DNA from: Halovivax gelatinilyticus
GTDB lineage: Archaea; Halobacteriota; Halobacteria; Halobacteriales; Natrialbaceae
DNA length: 64,000 nucleotides
Assembly: GCF_024300625.1 (NCBI RefSeq)
Contig: NZ_CP101322.1
Location: 2,617,992 to 2,681,991 of the forward strand
Direction of reading: 5' to 3'
Numbering within the stretch: the first letter of the stretch is position 1; each line of letters begins with the position of its first letter. The position numbers were made by a program, and so were the translations under genes. Below, one piece after another: positions 8,253-18,088 of this stretch. The notes below the pieces were generated by a model. It was not told where the DNA came from. It was given only the letters and a program-made list of their open reading frames with translations, and searched no databases.

Positions 8253-8825
8253 GTGAGCACACCGAACGACGATCGACTCGCGTTTCGTGTCCTCGGGTGG
8301 CCGGCGGACGGGCCGACGCTCCGGCTCGACCACGAACGGTTCGCGTACGCCGGGAAGTTCGTCATGTCCTCTACCGGCAAGGCGGTCGTCCGCGAGGGCG
8401 AGGAAATCGTGGCTGCGGTCGCGTTCAACGCCGATCGGACGGATTCGACCGTCTGCTGGCTCCGGTACGTCACCGTTCGGGCTGACCGACGCGGCGACGG
8501 GCTCGGCCCGCGACTCTGTGCGTTCGTCCGCGACCGCGCCACAGATCGCGGATTCGACCGGGTGAAGATCGCCGTCAACAATCCCTACGCCTACGAGGCG
8601 CTCCACCGCGCCGGATTCGGGTTCACCGGCGACGCGACGGGCATCGCCGAACTCGTTCTGGTCTACCCGGAACCCGATCAGTCGGACGAACGCTATCGGG
8701 CGGGACTCGAGCGATTCGGCGACCGCGATCTGTCCGAGGACGAACAGGCGTTTCTCGATTCCCGGTTCGAGGCGGGCCGTCCCGCACGAATCGCCTCCCC
8801 GTACCGGTCCAACCACGACTCGTAG
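8253..8825 (+). CDS. GNAT family N-acetyltransferase
   Basis: A 190-residue acetyltransferase of the Gcn5-related fold. The strand-4/motif A region ([26 protein letters not shown]) has the acetyl-CoA pyrophosphate loop R-R-G-D-G-L-G, and [17 protein letters not shown] is the usual motif B. The C-terminal 45 residues are a charged extension. I chose a GTG at 8253, because the upstream 21 codons (possible GTG at 8190) read as a non-acidic, atypical sequence; the longer form cannot be excluded. The substrate is unknown. Confidence 0.75.
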   Translation: MSTPNDDRLAFRVLGWPADGPTLRLDHERFAYAGKFVMSSTGKAVVREGEEIVAAVAFNADRTDSTVCWLRYVTVRADRRGDGLGPRLCAFVRDRATDRGFDRVKIAVNNPYAYEALHRAGFGFTGDATGIAELVLVYPEPDQSDERYRAGLERFGDRDLSEDEQAFLDSRFEAGRPARIASPYRSNHDS

Positions 8826-8929
8826 CTGCCGTTCAAGGGGTGACTGAATGCCAATCGACGCGCCGTTGGTGTCCCGTCTTCCGGTCGAGACGCCAACGCT
8901 CAAATCCAGGTCGTCCCAATAGAAGATCG

Positions 8930-9910
8930 ATGGGAAACGCAGCACTTCGTGAGATCGCCGTCATCGACCCGATACCGTTCGCCGACCTCGAGGGATCGGT
9001 CGTCGCCGTCGACGCGCACAACTGGCTCTACCGGTACCTGACGACGACGGTCAAGTGGACGAACTCGGACGTCTACACGACCGCCGACGGGACGGAAGTG
9101 GCGAACCTCGTCGGGATCGTCCAGGGGCTTCCGAAGTTCTTCGAACACGACATCGTCCCCGTGATGGTGTTCGACGGCGGCCCCTCCGAGTTGAAAACCG
9201 ACGAGATCGAAGCGCGCCGAGAGCAGCGAGAGACCTACGAGGAACAGCTCGAAGCGGCGCGCGAGGCGGGCGATCCAGTCGCCATCGCCCAGCTCGAATC
9301 GCGCACCCAGCGACTGACCGACACGATCCAGGAGACGAGCCGGGAACTTCTCTCGTTGCTCGACGTGCCGGTCGTCGAAGCACCGGCGGAGGGGGAGGCC
9401 CAGGCCGCACACATGGTCCGTCGCGGTGACGCCGACTACGTGGGTTCGGAGGATTACGACGCGCTGCTCTTTGGTTCGCCCCGAACGCTTCGGCAACTCA
9501 CCAGCAAAGGTGATCCGGAGCTGATGGATCTCGAGGCCACCGAAGAAACACACGGTCTCACGCTCGAACAGCTGATCGACGTCGCCATCCTCATCGGAAC
9601 CGACTTCAACGAAGGTGTAACCGGCATCGGGCCGAAGACGGCGCTCTCACTGATCGGCGAGCACGGCGACCTCTGGAGCGCGCTCGAAGCCCGCGGCGAG
9701 CACGTCGAGCACGGCGACCGGGTTCGCCAGCTCTTTCGCGATCCGAACGTGACCGACGAGTACGACGTCTCCACGTCGCTCGATCCGGACCTCGACGCCG
9801 CCCGGTCGTACGTCTGTGACGAGTGGGCGGTCGCCGAAGACGAAGTGGCCCGTGGCTTCGAACGAATCGAAGCGTCGGTCGTCCAGGCGGGCCTCGACCG
9901 CTGGACGTAG
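8930..9910 (+). CDS. fen: Flap endonuclease 1 (FEN1)
   Basis: A 326-residue structure-specific nuclease that removes 5' flaps during Okazaki-fragment maturation and base-excision repair. The metal-binding acidic residues are all visible: Asp28 (VDAHN), Asp82 (FDGG), Glu154 and Glu156 (EGEAQAA), Asp175 and Asp177 (SEDYD), and Asp225 (GTDFNEG). A helix-hairpin motif GIGPKTAL follows. The last residues Q-A-G-L-D-R-W-T form a short PCNA-interacting peptide (Q-x-x-L-x-x-W). The start is the ATG at 8930 (MGNAALRE), the family N-terminus needed for the active site; the longer open frame to 8840 is not coding. Confidence 0.96.
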   Translation: MGNAALREIAVIDPIPFADLEGSVVAVDAHNWLYRYLTTTVKWTNSDVYTTADGTEVANLVGIVQGLPKFFEHDIVPVMVFDGGPSELKTDEIEARREQRETYEEQLEAAREAGDPVAIAQLESRTQRLTDTIQETSRELLSLLDVPVVEAPAEGEAQAAHMVRRGDADYVGSEDYDALLFGSPRTLRQLTSKGDPELMDLEATEETHGLTLEQLIDVAILIGTDFNEGVTGIGPKTALSLIGEHGDLWSALEARGEHVEHGDRVRQLFRDPNVTDEYDVSTSLDPDLDAARSYVCDEWAVAEDEVARGFERIEASVVQAGLDRWT

Positions 9911-9968
9911 CGCGTTCTCGTTCGCCGTTCGGCCCGCCCATTCGTGCAATCCGCCGGACCCGCGAGGA

Positions 9969-11108
9969 TCACGGATTCAACTCGCTCGCCGCCAGTCGAC
10001 CGGCGCGGGCGCGAGCGCCGATGGCCGCGAGGTAGCCCGCCCCGACCGTCGCTTTCGCCGCGCGAGCCGGCGCGCCGGTGATCACTCTCGAACCGAGTGT
10101 GGCGACCGCGTCGTCGCCGACGCTGACGATCCAGCCGGGAGCGACGAATCGAAACTCGGCCAGCTCGACGGCGTCCGGCGAGTTTCCGGTTCGTTCGCCG
10201 TCGATCAGTCGCGAGACACTTTCGGCGGCGGTCCGAGCTTGCCGGGTCGCCGCCTGCGCACTGGCGGGGACGACCTCGTCGTCCGCGTCGACGACGCGAG
10301 CGGCGTCGCCGCACGCGAGCGTTCGGTCGTCGAGTCGCAGGTCGCTCCCGACGGTCGGTCGCTCGCCCGTCATTGCCTTCCCGCCGCGAATGCCGCCCGT
10401 CCAGACGAACCCATCGTACCGAACGGGGTCGTCGTCGAGTCGTTCGATCGTCTCGTCCGTCGCGCCCGTGACGGCCGCGTTGGTTTGAACGTCGACGCCC
10501 TGTTCGGTCAGCGTCCGCCTGATTGCTGACTGGAATCGGTCGGGAAATCCCGGCGCAACCCGCGGCGCTTGCTCGAGCAACAGGATTTCGACGCGGTCTG
10601 GCACCCCCTCAGCTCGGGCGAGCGCGGCGAGTTCGCCGGCGGTCTGAATTCCCGAAAGACCGGCGCCACCGACGACGATCCGCGGCGCTTGCGTCTCGAG
10701 AGACGCGAAGAACGACCGGCGAATCGTCCGGGCGTGAGAGAGCCGTTTGAGGGGCGTCGATCGCTCGCGCACGTCCTCGAGGCCGTGAAAGGCCGTCGTC
10801 GCGCCGAGACAGACGACGGCGTAGTCGTACTCGATCGGTCCGGTAGAACAGGTGACGGTCCGTCGCTCCCGGTCGATCGATTCGACGGTCGCGACGTGCA
10901 CCGTCGTCCGATCGAGTACGCTCGCGAGCGAGACGGTGATGTCGTTCGCGATCGCCGGCCGTCGGATCACCCGGTGAAGCTCGTGCTGGAGGACGTGATC
11001 CGGCGAGTCGTTCACGAGGGTGAGCGAAACGTCGGCGGGGACCGTCCGTTCGAGTTTCCTCGCAACCGTCAGGCCCGCGTAGCCGCCACCGAGGACGACG
11101 ACGTGCAT
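9969..11108 (-). CDS. FAD-dependent NAD(P)H dehydrogenase, NDH-2-like
   Basis: A 379-residue pyridine nucleotide-disulfide oxidoreductase-fold protein. The N-terminal FAD site is VVLGGGYAGLTVAR (residues 4-17), a second dinucleotide site follows the DAPRIVVGGAGLSGIQTAGE-like segment near 145-155, and ACGDAARV near 270 is the FAD ribityl motif of type II NADH dehydrogenases. No redox CxxC pair is present, so it is not a thioredoxin-reductase-type enzyme. It probably passes electrons from NAD(P)H to quinone at the inner face of the membrane. It lies 59 bases downstream of the ParB-like gene on the same strand. Confidence 0.82.
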   Translation of the reverse strand: MHVVVLGGGYAGLTVARKLERTVPADVSLTLVNDSPDHVLQHELHRVIRRPAIANDITVSLASVLDRTTVHVATVESIDRERRTVTCSTGPIEYDYAVVCLGATTAFHGLEDVRERSTPLKRLSHARTIRRSFFASLETQAPRIVVGGAGLSGIQTAGELAALARAEGVPDRVEILLLEQAPRVAPGFPDRFQSAIRRTLTEQGVDVQTNAAVTGATDETIERLDDDPVRYDGFVWTGGIRGGKAMTGERPTVGSDLRLDDRTLACGDAARVVDADDEVVPASAQAATRQARTAAESVSRLIDGERTGNSPDAVELAEFRFVAPGWIVSVGDDAVATLGSRVITGAPARAAKATVGAGYLAAIGARARAGRLAASELNP

Positions 11109-11167
11109 AGCTCGCTGTACGGGCCGGGGGACAGTAGGTCTAGGCGTGACCGCGGTCGTGGTTCGCG

Positions 11168-11920
11168 CTAGCCGGTATCGGCGAACTCCAGGTCCGCGTC
11201 GCGATCGGATCCGGCGCCGTCACCGATGTCATGGTCGTCTGCTTGGTCCTCATCATCACGTCCGTCCACTCGGTCCCCATCATCACGGTCGTCTGTTCGT
11301 TCCACCTCGGTTCGCTTGTCCGCTTGATCCCCGTCCGTCGAGACCCCGTCCTGGTGAGCCGTCGTATCACCGCTGTCAATTTTCGAATCCGAATCCTCTC
11401 CTGGGGCAACCTGATCCCGATGTGCGAGTTCGAACAGCTCTCTGGCCTCTTCGTCCGTCGCCTCGACGACTTCGACCGGGTGCGTCGCGAGTCCGACCCG
11501 TCTGCACGCTTCGATCCGTTTGTGCCCGTTTACCAGCTCGTAGCGTCCGCAACGCTCGTCGTCTATCGGGCGCACGACCGGGTAACTCCCGGTGAACTGG
11601 TCACGATAGGCGTAGCGCATGTCCTCGTCCGACGGCTCGAAGGCCTGATCGTGGTAGGGCGACGGTTCGATCTCGTCGACGGGAACGAGTTCGATCCGTT
11701 TTGACGGCGAGAGCGTCTCGACGACCTCGACGACCCGCACGTACACGGATCCGACCTTTCGGGTCTCGTCGTCGGTGATGTCGACGGCGTCGTGAATAAC
11801 CAGGCTCGACCGCTTGTGGTGGATTCGGTCGACCCACCCCTCGTAGACGCGCTTCGTTCCGTAAACGCGGACGTACTTACCTCGGAAACTCCAGTCTAAA
11901 CTGTTGTTGAAGGGATTCAT
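11168..11920 (-). CDS. ParB-like domain protein with acidic tail
   Basis: A 250-residue protein in three parts. Residues 1-75 look like a small beta-barrel (KYVRVYGTKRVYEGWVDRIH, then SSLVIHDAVDI) of possible Sm-like shape. Residues 75-165 contain the ParB/Srx core: VPVDEIEPSPYHD, PVVRPIDDERCGRYELVNGHKR and the GHKRIEACRR box. The last 75 residues are almost all Asp, Glu, Arg, Gly and Ser, and must be disordered. There is no helix-turn-helix and no ParA gene nearby, so chromosome partition is not implied. A regulatory or nucleotide-binding role is more likely. Confidence 0.72.
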   Translation of the reverse strand: MNPFNNSLDWSFRGKYVRVYGTKRVYEGWVDRIHHKRSSLVIHDAVDITDDETRKVGSVYVRVVEVVETLSPSKRIELVPVDEIEPSPYHDQAFEPSDEDMRYAYRDQFTGSYPVVRPIDDERCGRYELVNGHKRIEACRRVGLATHPVEVVEATDEEARELFELAHRDQVAPGEDSDSKIDSGDTTAHQDGVSTDGDQADKRTEVERTDDRDDGDRVDGRDDEDQADDHDIGDGAGSDRDADLEFADTG

Positions 11921-12034
11921 TGGTAGTGGCGAGGGCCGATGGCGATTCGGTGTCGGTTGGGCATTGGCTTATCGGTGTCGATACCGTCAATGAAATAATG
12001 GGATCGAAGGTGCGATTGGCTACGGACGATCGGT

Positions 12035-13012
12035 CTAGAACAGGTGATCGTCTTCGAGGAGTTTCGCGGGGCCGCCGACACTCCAGGTCGTCGTCGAGAC
12101 GCCGGTGTCGGAAACGGCCTCCTCGACTTCCTCGACGTATTCAGCGGTGGTATTGACGTAGACGCTCGCGCCGGTGTCGGTCGAGAAGTACGCCGGAATT
12201 CCTTCCTCGCGGAGCTCTCGAACCGTGTTGAAGACGGCGAGCGTGGCGGGTTGCCAGTAGACCCAGCCGTCCGGTCCGGTCATGGTCGTCGCGGCGAGGC
12301 TGAGCGAGTCGCGTTCGGCGAGTTCGAACGTTCGCTCGAAGTCGTCAGCGCGCAGGGCAGCTTTCATCTCGGCGAGCTGGTCCTGGACGAACGCGCGACG
12401 GGCGTCGAACATGTGGCTGTCGGCGGCTTCCTTGTGGGCGTCGTCGGTGTTCTTGTGGTACGGAACGAGCGCGACGACCGTTCGAAGGTCCTCGTGAAGC
12501 GTAGTCTGGAGGCGACGGGCGTAGCAGTCCTCGTCGGTGACGCCCTGAGTGAGAACGGAGAACGCGCCGGTAACCGCGCGGGCGGCCGAAGAGGAACCGA
12601 CGCGGGCGATGGTCGAAATCTCCGCGGGCGAGGCGTCGAGTTCGGCGGCCTCGGCGAGTGCGACGGCGGCCGCGGCGAAACCGGACGACGAGGAGCCGAG
12701 CCCGACGTTCGACGGGAAGCTGTTTTCGGACTCGATCCGGCAGGGGTAGACGGTGTGAGCGGCGTCGGACATCCCGCGCGCCTTCTCGACGACGCGTTCG
12801 AGGCGGTCGAAACCGGCTCCCTCGAGTTCCTCGCCGTCGACGACGTAGGTGTCGTCGTCGTACTCCATCGAGAATTCGACGGTGGTGCGCGTGTGGCTGG
12901 GAGCGGTACAGACGCTGATACTGTCGTGGTACGGGAAGCGCTCCAGGTCGTCTCTCAGTCCGTGATACTTGACGAGCCCCTGGATCGGATGTGCCATTGC
13001 CGTCGCTTTCAT
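12035..13012 (-). CDS. mvaD: Phosphomevalonate decarboxylase (MvaD family)
   Basis: A 325-residue GHMP-superfamily enzyme, needed in the haloarchaeal mevalonate pathway to turn mevalonate 5-phosphate into isopentenyl phosphate with ATP. It starts KATAMAHPIQGLVKYHG, typical of the family. The GHMP glycine/serine-rich loop NVGLGSSSSGFAAAA is at about residues 100-115, followed by an AARAVTGAFS-like segment and YFSTDTGASVYV near the end. A TATA-like CCTTTATGC (13044-13036) places the transcription start at the ATG at 13012; the ORF upstream of that is not coding. It is divergent from nth. Confidence 0.9.
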   Translation of the reverse strand: MKATAMAHPIQGLVKYHGLRDDLERFPYHDSISVCTAPSHTRTTVEFSMEYDDDTYVVDGEELEGAGFDRLERVVEKARGMSDAAHTVYPCRIESENSFPSNVGLGSSSSGFAAAAVALAEAAELDASPAEISTIARVGSSSAARAVTGAFSVLTQGVTDEDCYARRLQTTLHEDLRTVVALVPYHKNTDDAHKEAADSHMFDARRAFVQDQLAEMKAALRADDFERTFELAERDSLSLAATTMTGPDGWVYWQPATLAVFNTVRELREEGIPAYFSTDTGASVYVNTTAEYVEEVEEAVSDTGVSTTTWSVGGPAKLLEDDHLF

Positions 13013-13154
13013 ACCGTCACACGGGGGTGATGGTCGCATAAAGGTCACGGCTTTCAGACCAACCGCGCCGATTCGGGTGGGATCTCGGTTACACTCCGGC
13101 AGAACGCGACGCGGACCGAACTCCTCAAATGCGTGGTCTCGCAAGAAACGACCA

Positions 13155-13847
13155 ATGGGCGAACCGCACGACGACCCGGCGGAACAGGCGGAGACGGTGG
13201 TCGAGCGTCTCGAGGCGGAGTATCCCGATTCGACGATCTCGCTTCGGTACTCGAATCGACTCGAGCTGTTGATCGCCGTCATCCTCTCTGCGCAGTGTAC
13301 CGACGCCAGGGTCAACGCCGAAACCGAGCATCTCTTCGAAACGTATCGGACCGCCGAGGACTACGCGAACGCGCCGCAGGAAGAACTCGCCGAGGCGCTA
13401 AACTCGATCAACTTCTACAACAACAAGGCGGGCTACATTCGCGAGGCCTGTGCGATCATCGTCGACGAACACGACGGTGCGGTGCCGGATACGATGAGCG
13501 AACTGACCGACTTACCCGGCGTCGGTCGGAAGACGGCGAACGTCGTCTTACAGCACGGCCACGACGTCGTCTGCGGGATCGTCGTCGACACGCACGTTCA
13601 GCGTCTCAGTCGTCGACTGGGCCTCACCGAAGAAGAACGCCCTGAGGCGATCGAACGCGACCTGGTCGAACTCGTCCCCGAGGGGTACTGGGTTCAGTTT
13701 ACGCACCTCCTGATCGATCACGGACGGGCGGTCTGTACGGCTCGCAACCCAGAGTGCAGCGCCTGCGTGCTGGCGGACATCTGTCGGTCCGAGAAGGGTG
13801 ACGGCGAGGTCGATCTCGCATCTGGTGAACCCTGGGCGGCGAAGTGA
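13155..13847 (+). CDS. nth: Endonuclease III (DNA glycosylase/AP lyase)
   Basis: A 230-residue base-excision-repair enzyme that removes oxidised pyrimidines. The helix-hairpin-helix is LPGVGRKTANVV with catalytic Lys126, and the catalytic Asp145 is in VVDTHVQR. A [4Fe-4S] loop with Cys194, Cys201, Cys204 and Cys210 (C-x6-C-x2-C-x5-C) is complete. The ATG at 13155 gives the usual family length. The longer open frame to 12969 overlaps the divergent promoter region and is not coding. Confidence 0.95.
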   Translation: MGEPHDDPAEQAETVVERLEAEYPDSTISLRYSNRLELLIAVILSAQCTDARVNAETEHLFETYRTAEDYANAPQEELAEALNSINFYNNKAGYIREACAIIVDEHDGAVPDTMSELTDLPGVGRKTANVVLQHGHDVVCGIVVDTHVQRLSRRLGLTEEERPEAIERDLVELVPEGYWVQFTHLLIDHGRAVCTARNPECSACVLADICRSEKGDGEVDLASGEPWAAK

Positions 13848-13949
13848 TCGGCGGCCGCGCGACGTCCGACGAGTTGAAACAGCGAGACGCGAGCGTCGGG
13901 CTGACGCAAGCCCAAGCCCTTTTCCCGTAACCCCAGTACTGCCGCGCCG

Positions 13950-14192
13950 GTGACTGACATGGTCAACGAGAAAGACGAACACGGACTCGATGAGCACCCA
14001 GCGGCGGCCGAAGAGGACCGAGACGCCGAGGATGACGACGAGCTCCGGGCCGAACAGCAGGAGGCCCGGGAGAAGGGTGACGAGGAGGACCGCCGTCAGG
14101 ATATCGAACACGCCTCGCAAGATCGCGAGACGGACGCCTTAGAGCACGCGAACCCGAATTACCACCGAGACGAACCGCCGGAGGACAGCTAG
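13950..14192 (+). CDS. Small, highly acidic hypothetical protein
   Basis: An 80-residue protein of which about a third is Asp or Glu, with no hydrophobic core and so probably disordered. A TATA-like CCCTTTT (13917-13923) stands about 30 bases before the GTG at 13950; the ATG at 13959 is an equally possible start. The opposite strand is open as a seemingly hydrophobic ORF (13548-14120), but that is the expected antisense of GAC/GAG-rich codons and it runs into nth. Function unknown. Confidence 0.5.
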   Translation: MTDMVNEKDEHGLDEHPAAAEEDRDAEDDDELRAEQQEAREKGDEEDRRQDIEHASQDRETDALEHANPNYHRDEPPEDS

Positions 14193-14309
14193 GCGGGGAG
14201 CTCACGCCCGCCCTCGCCGGGGGTCGGCGATCCCGTTGTCCGTCACGTCGGTTGACAGCTGCCGACGTGGAACTGAACCTTTTTCACCGCGGTCTGTGAC
14301 CGAGCGAGT

Positions 14310-15374
14310 ATGCAGGAGACGCTTGCGGAGTGGCGGCCGGCCATCGACGAGGCCATCGCCGAGGTGTTGCCGCGAGACGTCGACGAGGCCTACCTCGAAT
14401 CGTACTTCGGCGAACCAACCTTTCAGTACGATCCCGAGGGGATCCAGCGAGCGCTCGCGGATCCGATCTGGGACCTGTTAGACCGCGGCGGGAAGCGCTG
14501 GCGCGCCGTCCTCTTTCTCGTCTTCGTCGAGGCGTTCGGCGAAGATCCCGAGGAATATCTCCCGTACGCGACGATTCCCGAAATTCTACACAACGGGACG
14601 ATCATCGTCGACGACGTCGAGGACGAGGCCGAAGAGCGACGCGGCGAGCCGGCGTTACACCACCGATTCGGCCGTGATGTCGCGCTCAACGCGGGCAACG
14701 CGATGTACTTCATCCCCTTGAAGATCATCACGCACAACCCGGCCGATCTCCCGTCCGAGCAGCGTCTGGCCGCCTACGAGATGCTCATGCACGAACTGAA
14801 CCGGACCCACCTCGGTCAGGGGATGGACATCTGCTGGCACAACGAGCCGGAGGTGCGAACCACCCGGGAGCAGTACCTCGAGATGTGCGCGTGCAAGACG
14901 GGCTGTCTGGGGCGGATCGTCGCCCGGCTGGCCGCGATCGTGACCGGACAGTCGGCGGACGTCGAACACCACGCCGCTGAGTACGCAGAGACCGTCGCCA
15001 TCGCGTTCCAGATCGCCGACGACGTCCTGGACGTCGAACACTCCCTCGGTCGGGCGGGTGACTTCGGCAAGGCCTTCGGAAACGACATTCGCGAGGGAAA
15101 GAAGACGCTTCTGGTCTTACACGCCATCGAGGAGAGCGACCCCGCGGACGCGGATCGACTGGCCGAGATCATCGCCGCCGACGAGAACACGGACGAAGAG
15201 ATCGACGAAGCCCTCACGCTCATCGAGGATTCGGGTGCGATCGAGTACGCCCGTGACCGGGCGGTGGGTCTCGCAGACACGGCAAAAGCACACGTCGACG
15301 CGCTCGACGCCGATCCAGCGGTAGCCGCAAAACTACGCTCGTTCGCGGACTTCGTCGTCGATCGAGACGTGTGA
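14310..15374 (+). CDS. Polyprenyl synthetase (geranylgeranyl/farnesylgeranyl diphosphate synthase type)
   Basis: A 354-residue trans-isoprenyl diphosphate synthase that makes the C20 or C25 precursors of archaeal ether lipids and quinones. The first Asp-rich motif DDVED is at about residues 100-104, preceded by ILHNGTIIV and followed by EERRG. The second motif is IADDVLD at about 236-242, then FGKAFGNDIREGKKTLL. Basic residues for diphosphate (RGGKRWR, near 61) are present. A CCTTTTTC box at 14279-14286 is right for a leaderless start at 14310. It is convergent with acs, with 12 bases between the two stops. Product chain length cannot be read by eye. Confidence 0.9.
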   Translation: MQETLAEWRPAIDEAIAEVLPRDVDEAYLESYFGEPTFQYDPEGIQRALADPIWDLLDRGGKRWRAVLFLVFVEAFGEDPEEYLPYATIPEILHNGTIIVDDVEDEAEERRGEPALHHRFGRDVALNAGNAMYFIPLKIITHNPADLPSEQRLAAYEMLMHELNRTHLGQGMDICWHNEPEVRTTREQYLEMCACKTGCLGRIVARLAAIVTGQSADVEHHAAEYAETVAIAFQIADDVLDVEHSLGRAGDFGKAFGNDIREGKKTLLVLHAIEESDPADADRLAEIIAADENTDEEIDEALTLIEDSGAIEYARDRAVGLADTAKAHVDALDADPAVAAKLRSFADFVVDRDV

Positions 15375-15386
15375 GCTATCGATCTG

Positions 15387-17372
15387 CTACTCTTCGCTCA
15401 CACGCGATTGAATCTCCTCGACGACCGCGGGATTGCGAAGCGTCGACGTGTCACCCAGTTCGTCGCCGGAGGCGACGTCTTCGAGCAGTCGGCGCATGAT
15501 CTTACCCGAACGGGTCTTTGGCAGTTCGGGCGTGAAGATGACTTCTTCCGGGCGGGCGATCGGGCCGATGGCGCCTTCGACGCCCTCGACGACGCGGTCG
15601 TACATGGCGTCGGACGCCTCCTGCCCGTCTTCTAAGATGACGTAGGCGTAGACGGCTTCGCCCTTGACGTCGTGGGTGCCGCCGACGACGGCGGCTTCGG
15701 CCACGCCGGAGACGCCGACGATCGCGCTCTCGATCTCCATCGTTCCCAGCCGGTGGCCGGAGACGTTGATCACGTCGTCGACCCGGCCGAGGACGGTGAT
15801 GTAGCCGTCGTCGTCCAGTTTTGCGCCGTCTTCGGGGAAGTAGACCCAGTCTTCGGGATCGTCGCTGTCGGTGTCCGAGTACTCGCGCCAGTACTCGTCG
15901 ATAAATCGCTCGTCGTTGTTGTACAGCGTCCGAAGCATTCCCGGCCACGGTTGCTGGACGGTGAGGTAGCCGGCGTTGCCCGGCTCGACGGGTTCGCCAT
16001 CGGTATCGACGACCGTCGCGTCGATACCTGGCAGCGGCGGCCCGGCGGAGCCGGGCTTCATGGTGTCGATACCGGGAAGGGTTGTGACCATCATACCGCC
16101 GGTTTCGGTTTGCCACCAGGTGTCGACGATCGGGCACCCCTCGTCCCCGATGTGTTTGTAGTACCACTTCCAGGCGCGGGGGTTGATCGGCTCGCCGACC
16201 GTTCCGAGCAGGCGGAGACTCGAGAGGTCGCGGCGCTCGGGGTACTCGCTTCCCCACTTCATGAACGCCCGAATCGCGGTTGGCGCCGTGTAGAAGACGT
16301 CGACGTCGTTCGTCTCGACCAGTTCCCAGAGGCGGTCGCGCTCGGGGTAATCGGGCGTCCCCTCGTACATCATCGTCGTCGTCCCGAGCGCGAGCGGCCC
16401 GTAGACGATGTAGGAGTGGCCGGTGATCCAGCCGATGTCCGCCGCACACCAGTAGGTGTCTTCGGGCTTGACGTCTAGGACGGCCCGGCTCGTCCAGGCG
16501 GTGTACGCGAGGTAGCCGCCGGTGGTGTGCTTGACACCCTTTGGCTCGCCGGTCGTCCCCGAGGTGTACATGAGAAAGAGCATGTCCTCCGCGTCGCGCG
16601 AGACGGGTTCGACCGACGCGCCCGCGTGCTCGTCGACGAGGTCGCCGTAGTCGTGTGCGCTCGCACCGAGGAAGTGTTTCAACTCGTCGCCGAGGCGGTC
16701 GACGACGACCGTTTCGACGTCGTGATCGACGCCGCGAAGCCCCTTATCGGCCTTCTCCTTGTGGTTGAGGGCGTCACCTCGGCGGTAGTAGCCGTCGCAG
16801 GTGACGAGGTACTCGCTCTCGGCGGCGTTCATCCGAGTCGCGAGCGCGTCGGCCGAGAAGCCGGCGAAGACGACGCTGTGGGGTGCGCCGATGCGGGCGC
16901 AGGCGAGCATAGCGATCGGCAGCTCCGGAATCATCGGCAGATAGAGCGTCACGACGTCGTCTTCCTCCACGCCGAGGTCACGAAGGGCGGCGGCGAACGC
17001 TTCTACCTCGTTCAGGAGGTCGCCATAGGTGTACGTACGTGTCTCGCCCGGTTCGCCCTCCCACTTGATCGCCGCTCGATTCTTCGATCCGTTCTCGACG
17101 TGACGATCGAGACAGTTGGCCGAGGCGTTGAGCGAGCCGCCGGTGAACCACTCGTAGAACGGCGGATTCGAGTCGTCGAGTACCGTCGCGTACGGTTCGT
17201 CCCACGTGAGCAGGTCCGCGGCCGCTTCCCAGCACTCGGGCCACTCCTCGGCGAACGATTCGCGAACGTCGGCGTCCGTGACGTTGGCCTGGTCCGTAAA
17301 CGATGATGGTGGATCGAACGATTCCTGCTCGGCGAGGCGGGCTTCGAGTTCCACCTCCGGTTCGTCACTCAT
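15387..17372 (-). CDS. acs: Acetyl-CoA synthetase (AMP-forming)
   Basis: A 661-residue enzyme that activates acetate to acetyl-CoA through acetyl-AMP. The adenylate-forming motif YTSGTTGEPKGVKHT is at about residues 270-283, TYWCAADIGWITGHSY and DTWWQTETGGM are acetate-specific segments, and the C-terminal motif LPKTRSGKIMRR contains the catalytic Lys near residue 620 that deacetylases usually regulate. The start at 17372 (MSDEPEVEL) is supported by a TATA-like GTTTATC (17407-17401) about 30 bases upstream; earlier Met codons in frame are not needed. Length is normal for the family. Confidence 0.95.
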   Translation of the reverse strand: MSDEPEVELEARLAEQESFDPPSSFTDQANVTDADVRESFAEEWPECWEAAADLLTWDEPYATVLDDSNPPFYEWFTGGSLNASANCLDRHVENGSKNRAAIKWEGEPGETRTYTYGDLLNEVEAFAAALRDLGVEEDDVVTLYLPMIPELPIAMLACARIGAPHSVVFAGFSADALATRMNAAESEYLVTCDGYYRRGDALNHKEKADKGLRGVDHDVETVVVDRLGDELKHFLGASAHDYGDLVDEHAGASVEPVSRDAEDMLFLMYTSGTTGEPKGVKHTTGGYLAYTAWTSRAVLDVKPEDTYWCAADIGWITGHSYIVYGPLALGTTTMMYEGTPDYPERDRLWELVETNDVDVFYTAPTAIRAFMKWGSEYPERRDLSSLRLLGTVGEPINPRAWKWYYKHIGDEGCPIVDTWWQTETGGMMVTTLPGIDTMKPGSAGPPLPGIDATVVDTDGEPVEPGNAGYLTVQQPWPGMLRTLYNNDERFIDEYWREYSDTDSDDPEDWVYFPEDGAKLDDDGYITVLGRVDDVINVSGHRLGTMEIESAIVGVSGVAEAAVVGGTHDVKGEAVYAYVILEDGQEASDAMYDRVVEGVEGAIGPIARPEEVIFTPELPKTRSGKIMRRLLEDVASGDELGDTSTLRNPAVVEEIQSRVSEE

Positions 17373-17480
17373 GATCACGTGAACGTTCATCGAAGGGCTG
17401 GATAAACGTTCGCCCGGTCGAAGGTCCGTCAGCAATCGCCGCGGTCGAATGCGGATACTCGAACGCTACGGTCGGGTCGT

Positions 17481-17870
17481 CTACCTCGCCAGACTCGGCG
17501 TTCCGGTCTCGACGTAGTAGTCTTTCATACTGACTACGTAGGCCAGGATCGCCAGGTTGAGCGTCAGGCCGAACAGACCGAACATGCCGATTCCGGAGTC
17601 CACGACGCCGTAGACGCGAATCAGCGCGTCAAGTCCGAAGACGCCCATCGCGACGTTCCAGGCCCACTCCTGGCTCGTAAAGAGACCGTAGGCCGCGGCA
17701 AATTGACCGATACCAATCCCGAAGATCACGAGCGAGAGGATCATGTTTGCGTCGTCGCCGATGAGTCCCGAGAGCCCGAACGCCGCGAGGCCGATCAGAA
17801 CCGAGTAGAGGCCGAACAGTATGGCTCCGATCGTCACGAGCACGACGCCGAGTGGTCGTCCGTCACTCAT
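17481..17870 (-). CDS. Four-helix small membrane protein
   Basis: A 129-residue integral membrane protein with four predicted helices, at about residues 8-32, 44-64, 72-92 and 94-112. It has no catalytic motif and no signal peptide; the first helix starts at residue 8. A TATA box TTTTATATC (17947-17939) indicates its own promoter with a leader of about 45 bases. It is similar in layout to short haloarchaeal membrane proteins of unknown function. It lies 108 bases upstream of acs on the same strand, so it may be read through into acs. Confidence 0.65.
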   Translation of the reverse strand: MSDGRPLGVVLVTIGAILFGLYSVLIGLAAFGLSGLIGDDANMILSLVIFGIGIGQFAAAYGLFTSQEWAWNVAMGVFGLDALIRVYGVVDSGIGMFGLFGLTLNLAILAYVVSMKDYYVETGTPSLAR

Positions 17871-18088
17871 CGATCGTCACCGTCGATGCTGCTGTGGTCG
17901 CTTCGTTTCCTGTCGACATCGAATTTCAATCAGATTCAAGATATAAAAGAGGTTCTGGCCGTCTACTCCTTTGGCACTTTATACTAAAAACTCTGCCATT
18001 TAATTTCGTCCACGAATTATTTCCTGACCAGGGACGTAGCCACTCGGCGAAGCCAACGATTATCTTCGCGCCGCCGGTATCGATTCGC

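Noticed and set aside
11168-11920. Chromosome-partition locus (parAB)
   Set aside because: No ParA ATPase, no helix-turn-helix and no parS-like repeats nearby.
13548-14120. Hydrophobic 190-residue ORF on the minus strand opposite nth and the small acidic gene
   Set aside because: Antisense of GAC/GAG/GTC-rich coding sequence reads as Val/Leu-rich, and the ORF becomes basic and shapeless where it overlaps nth. The plus-strand gene has the better promoter.
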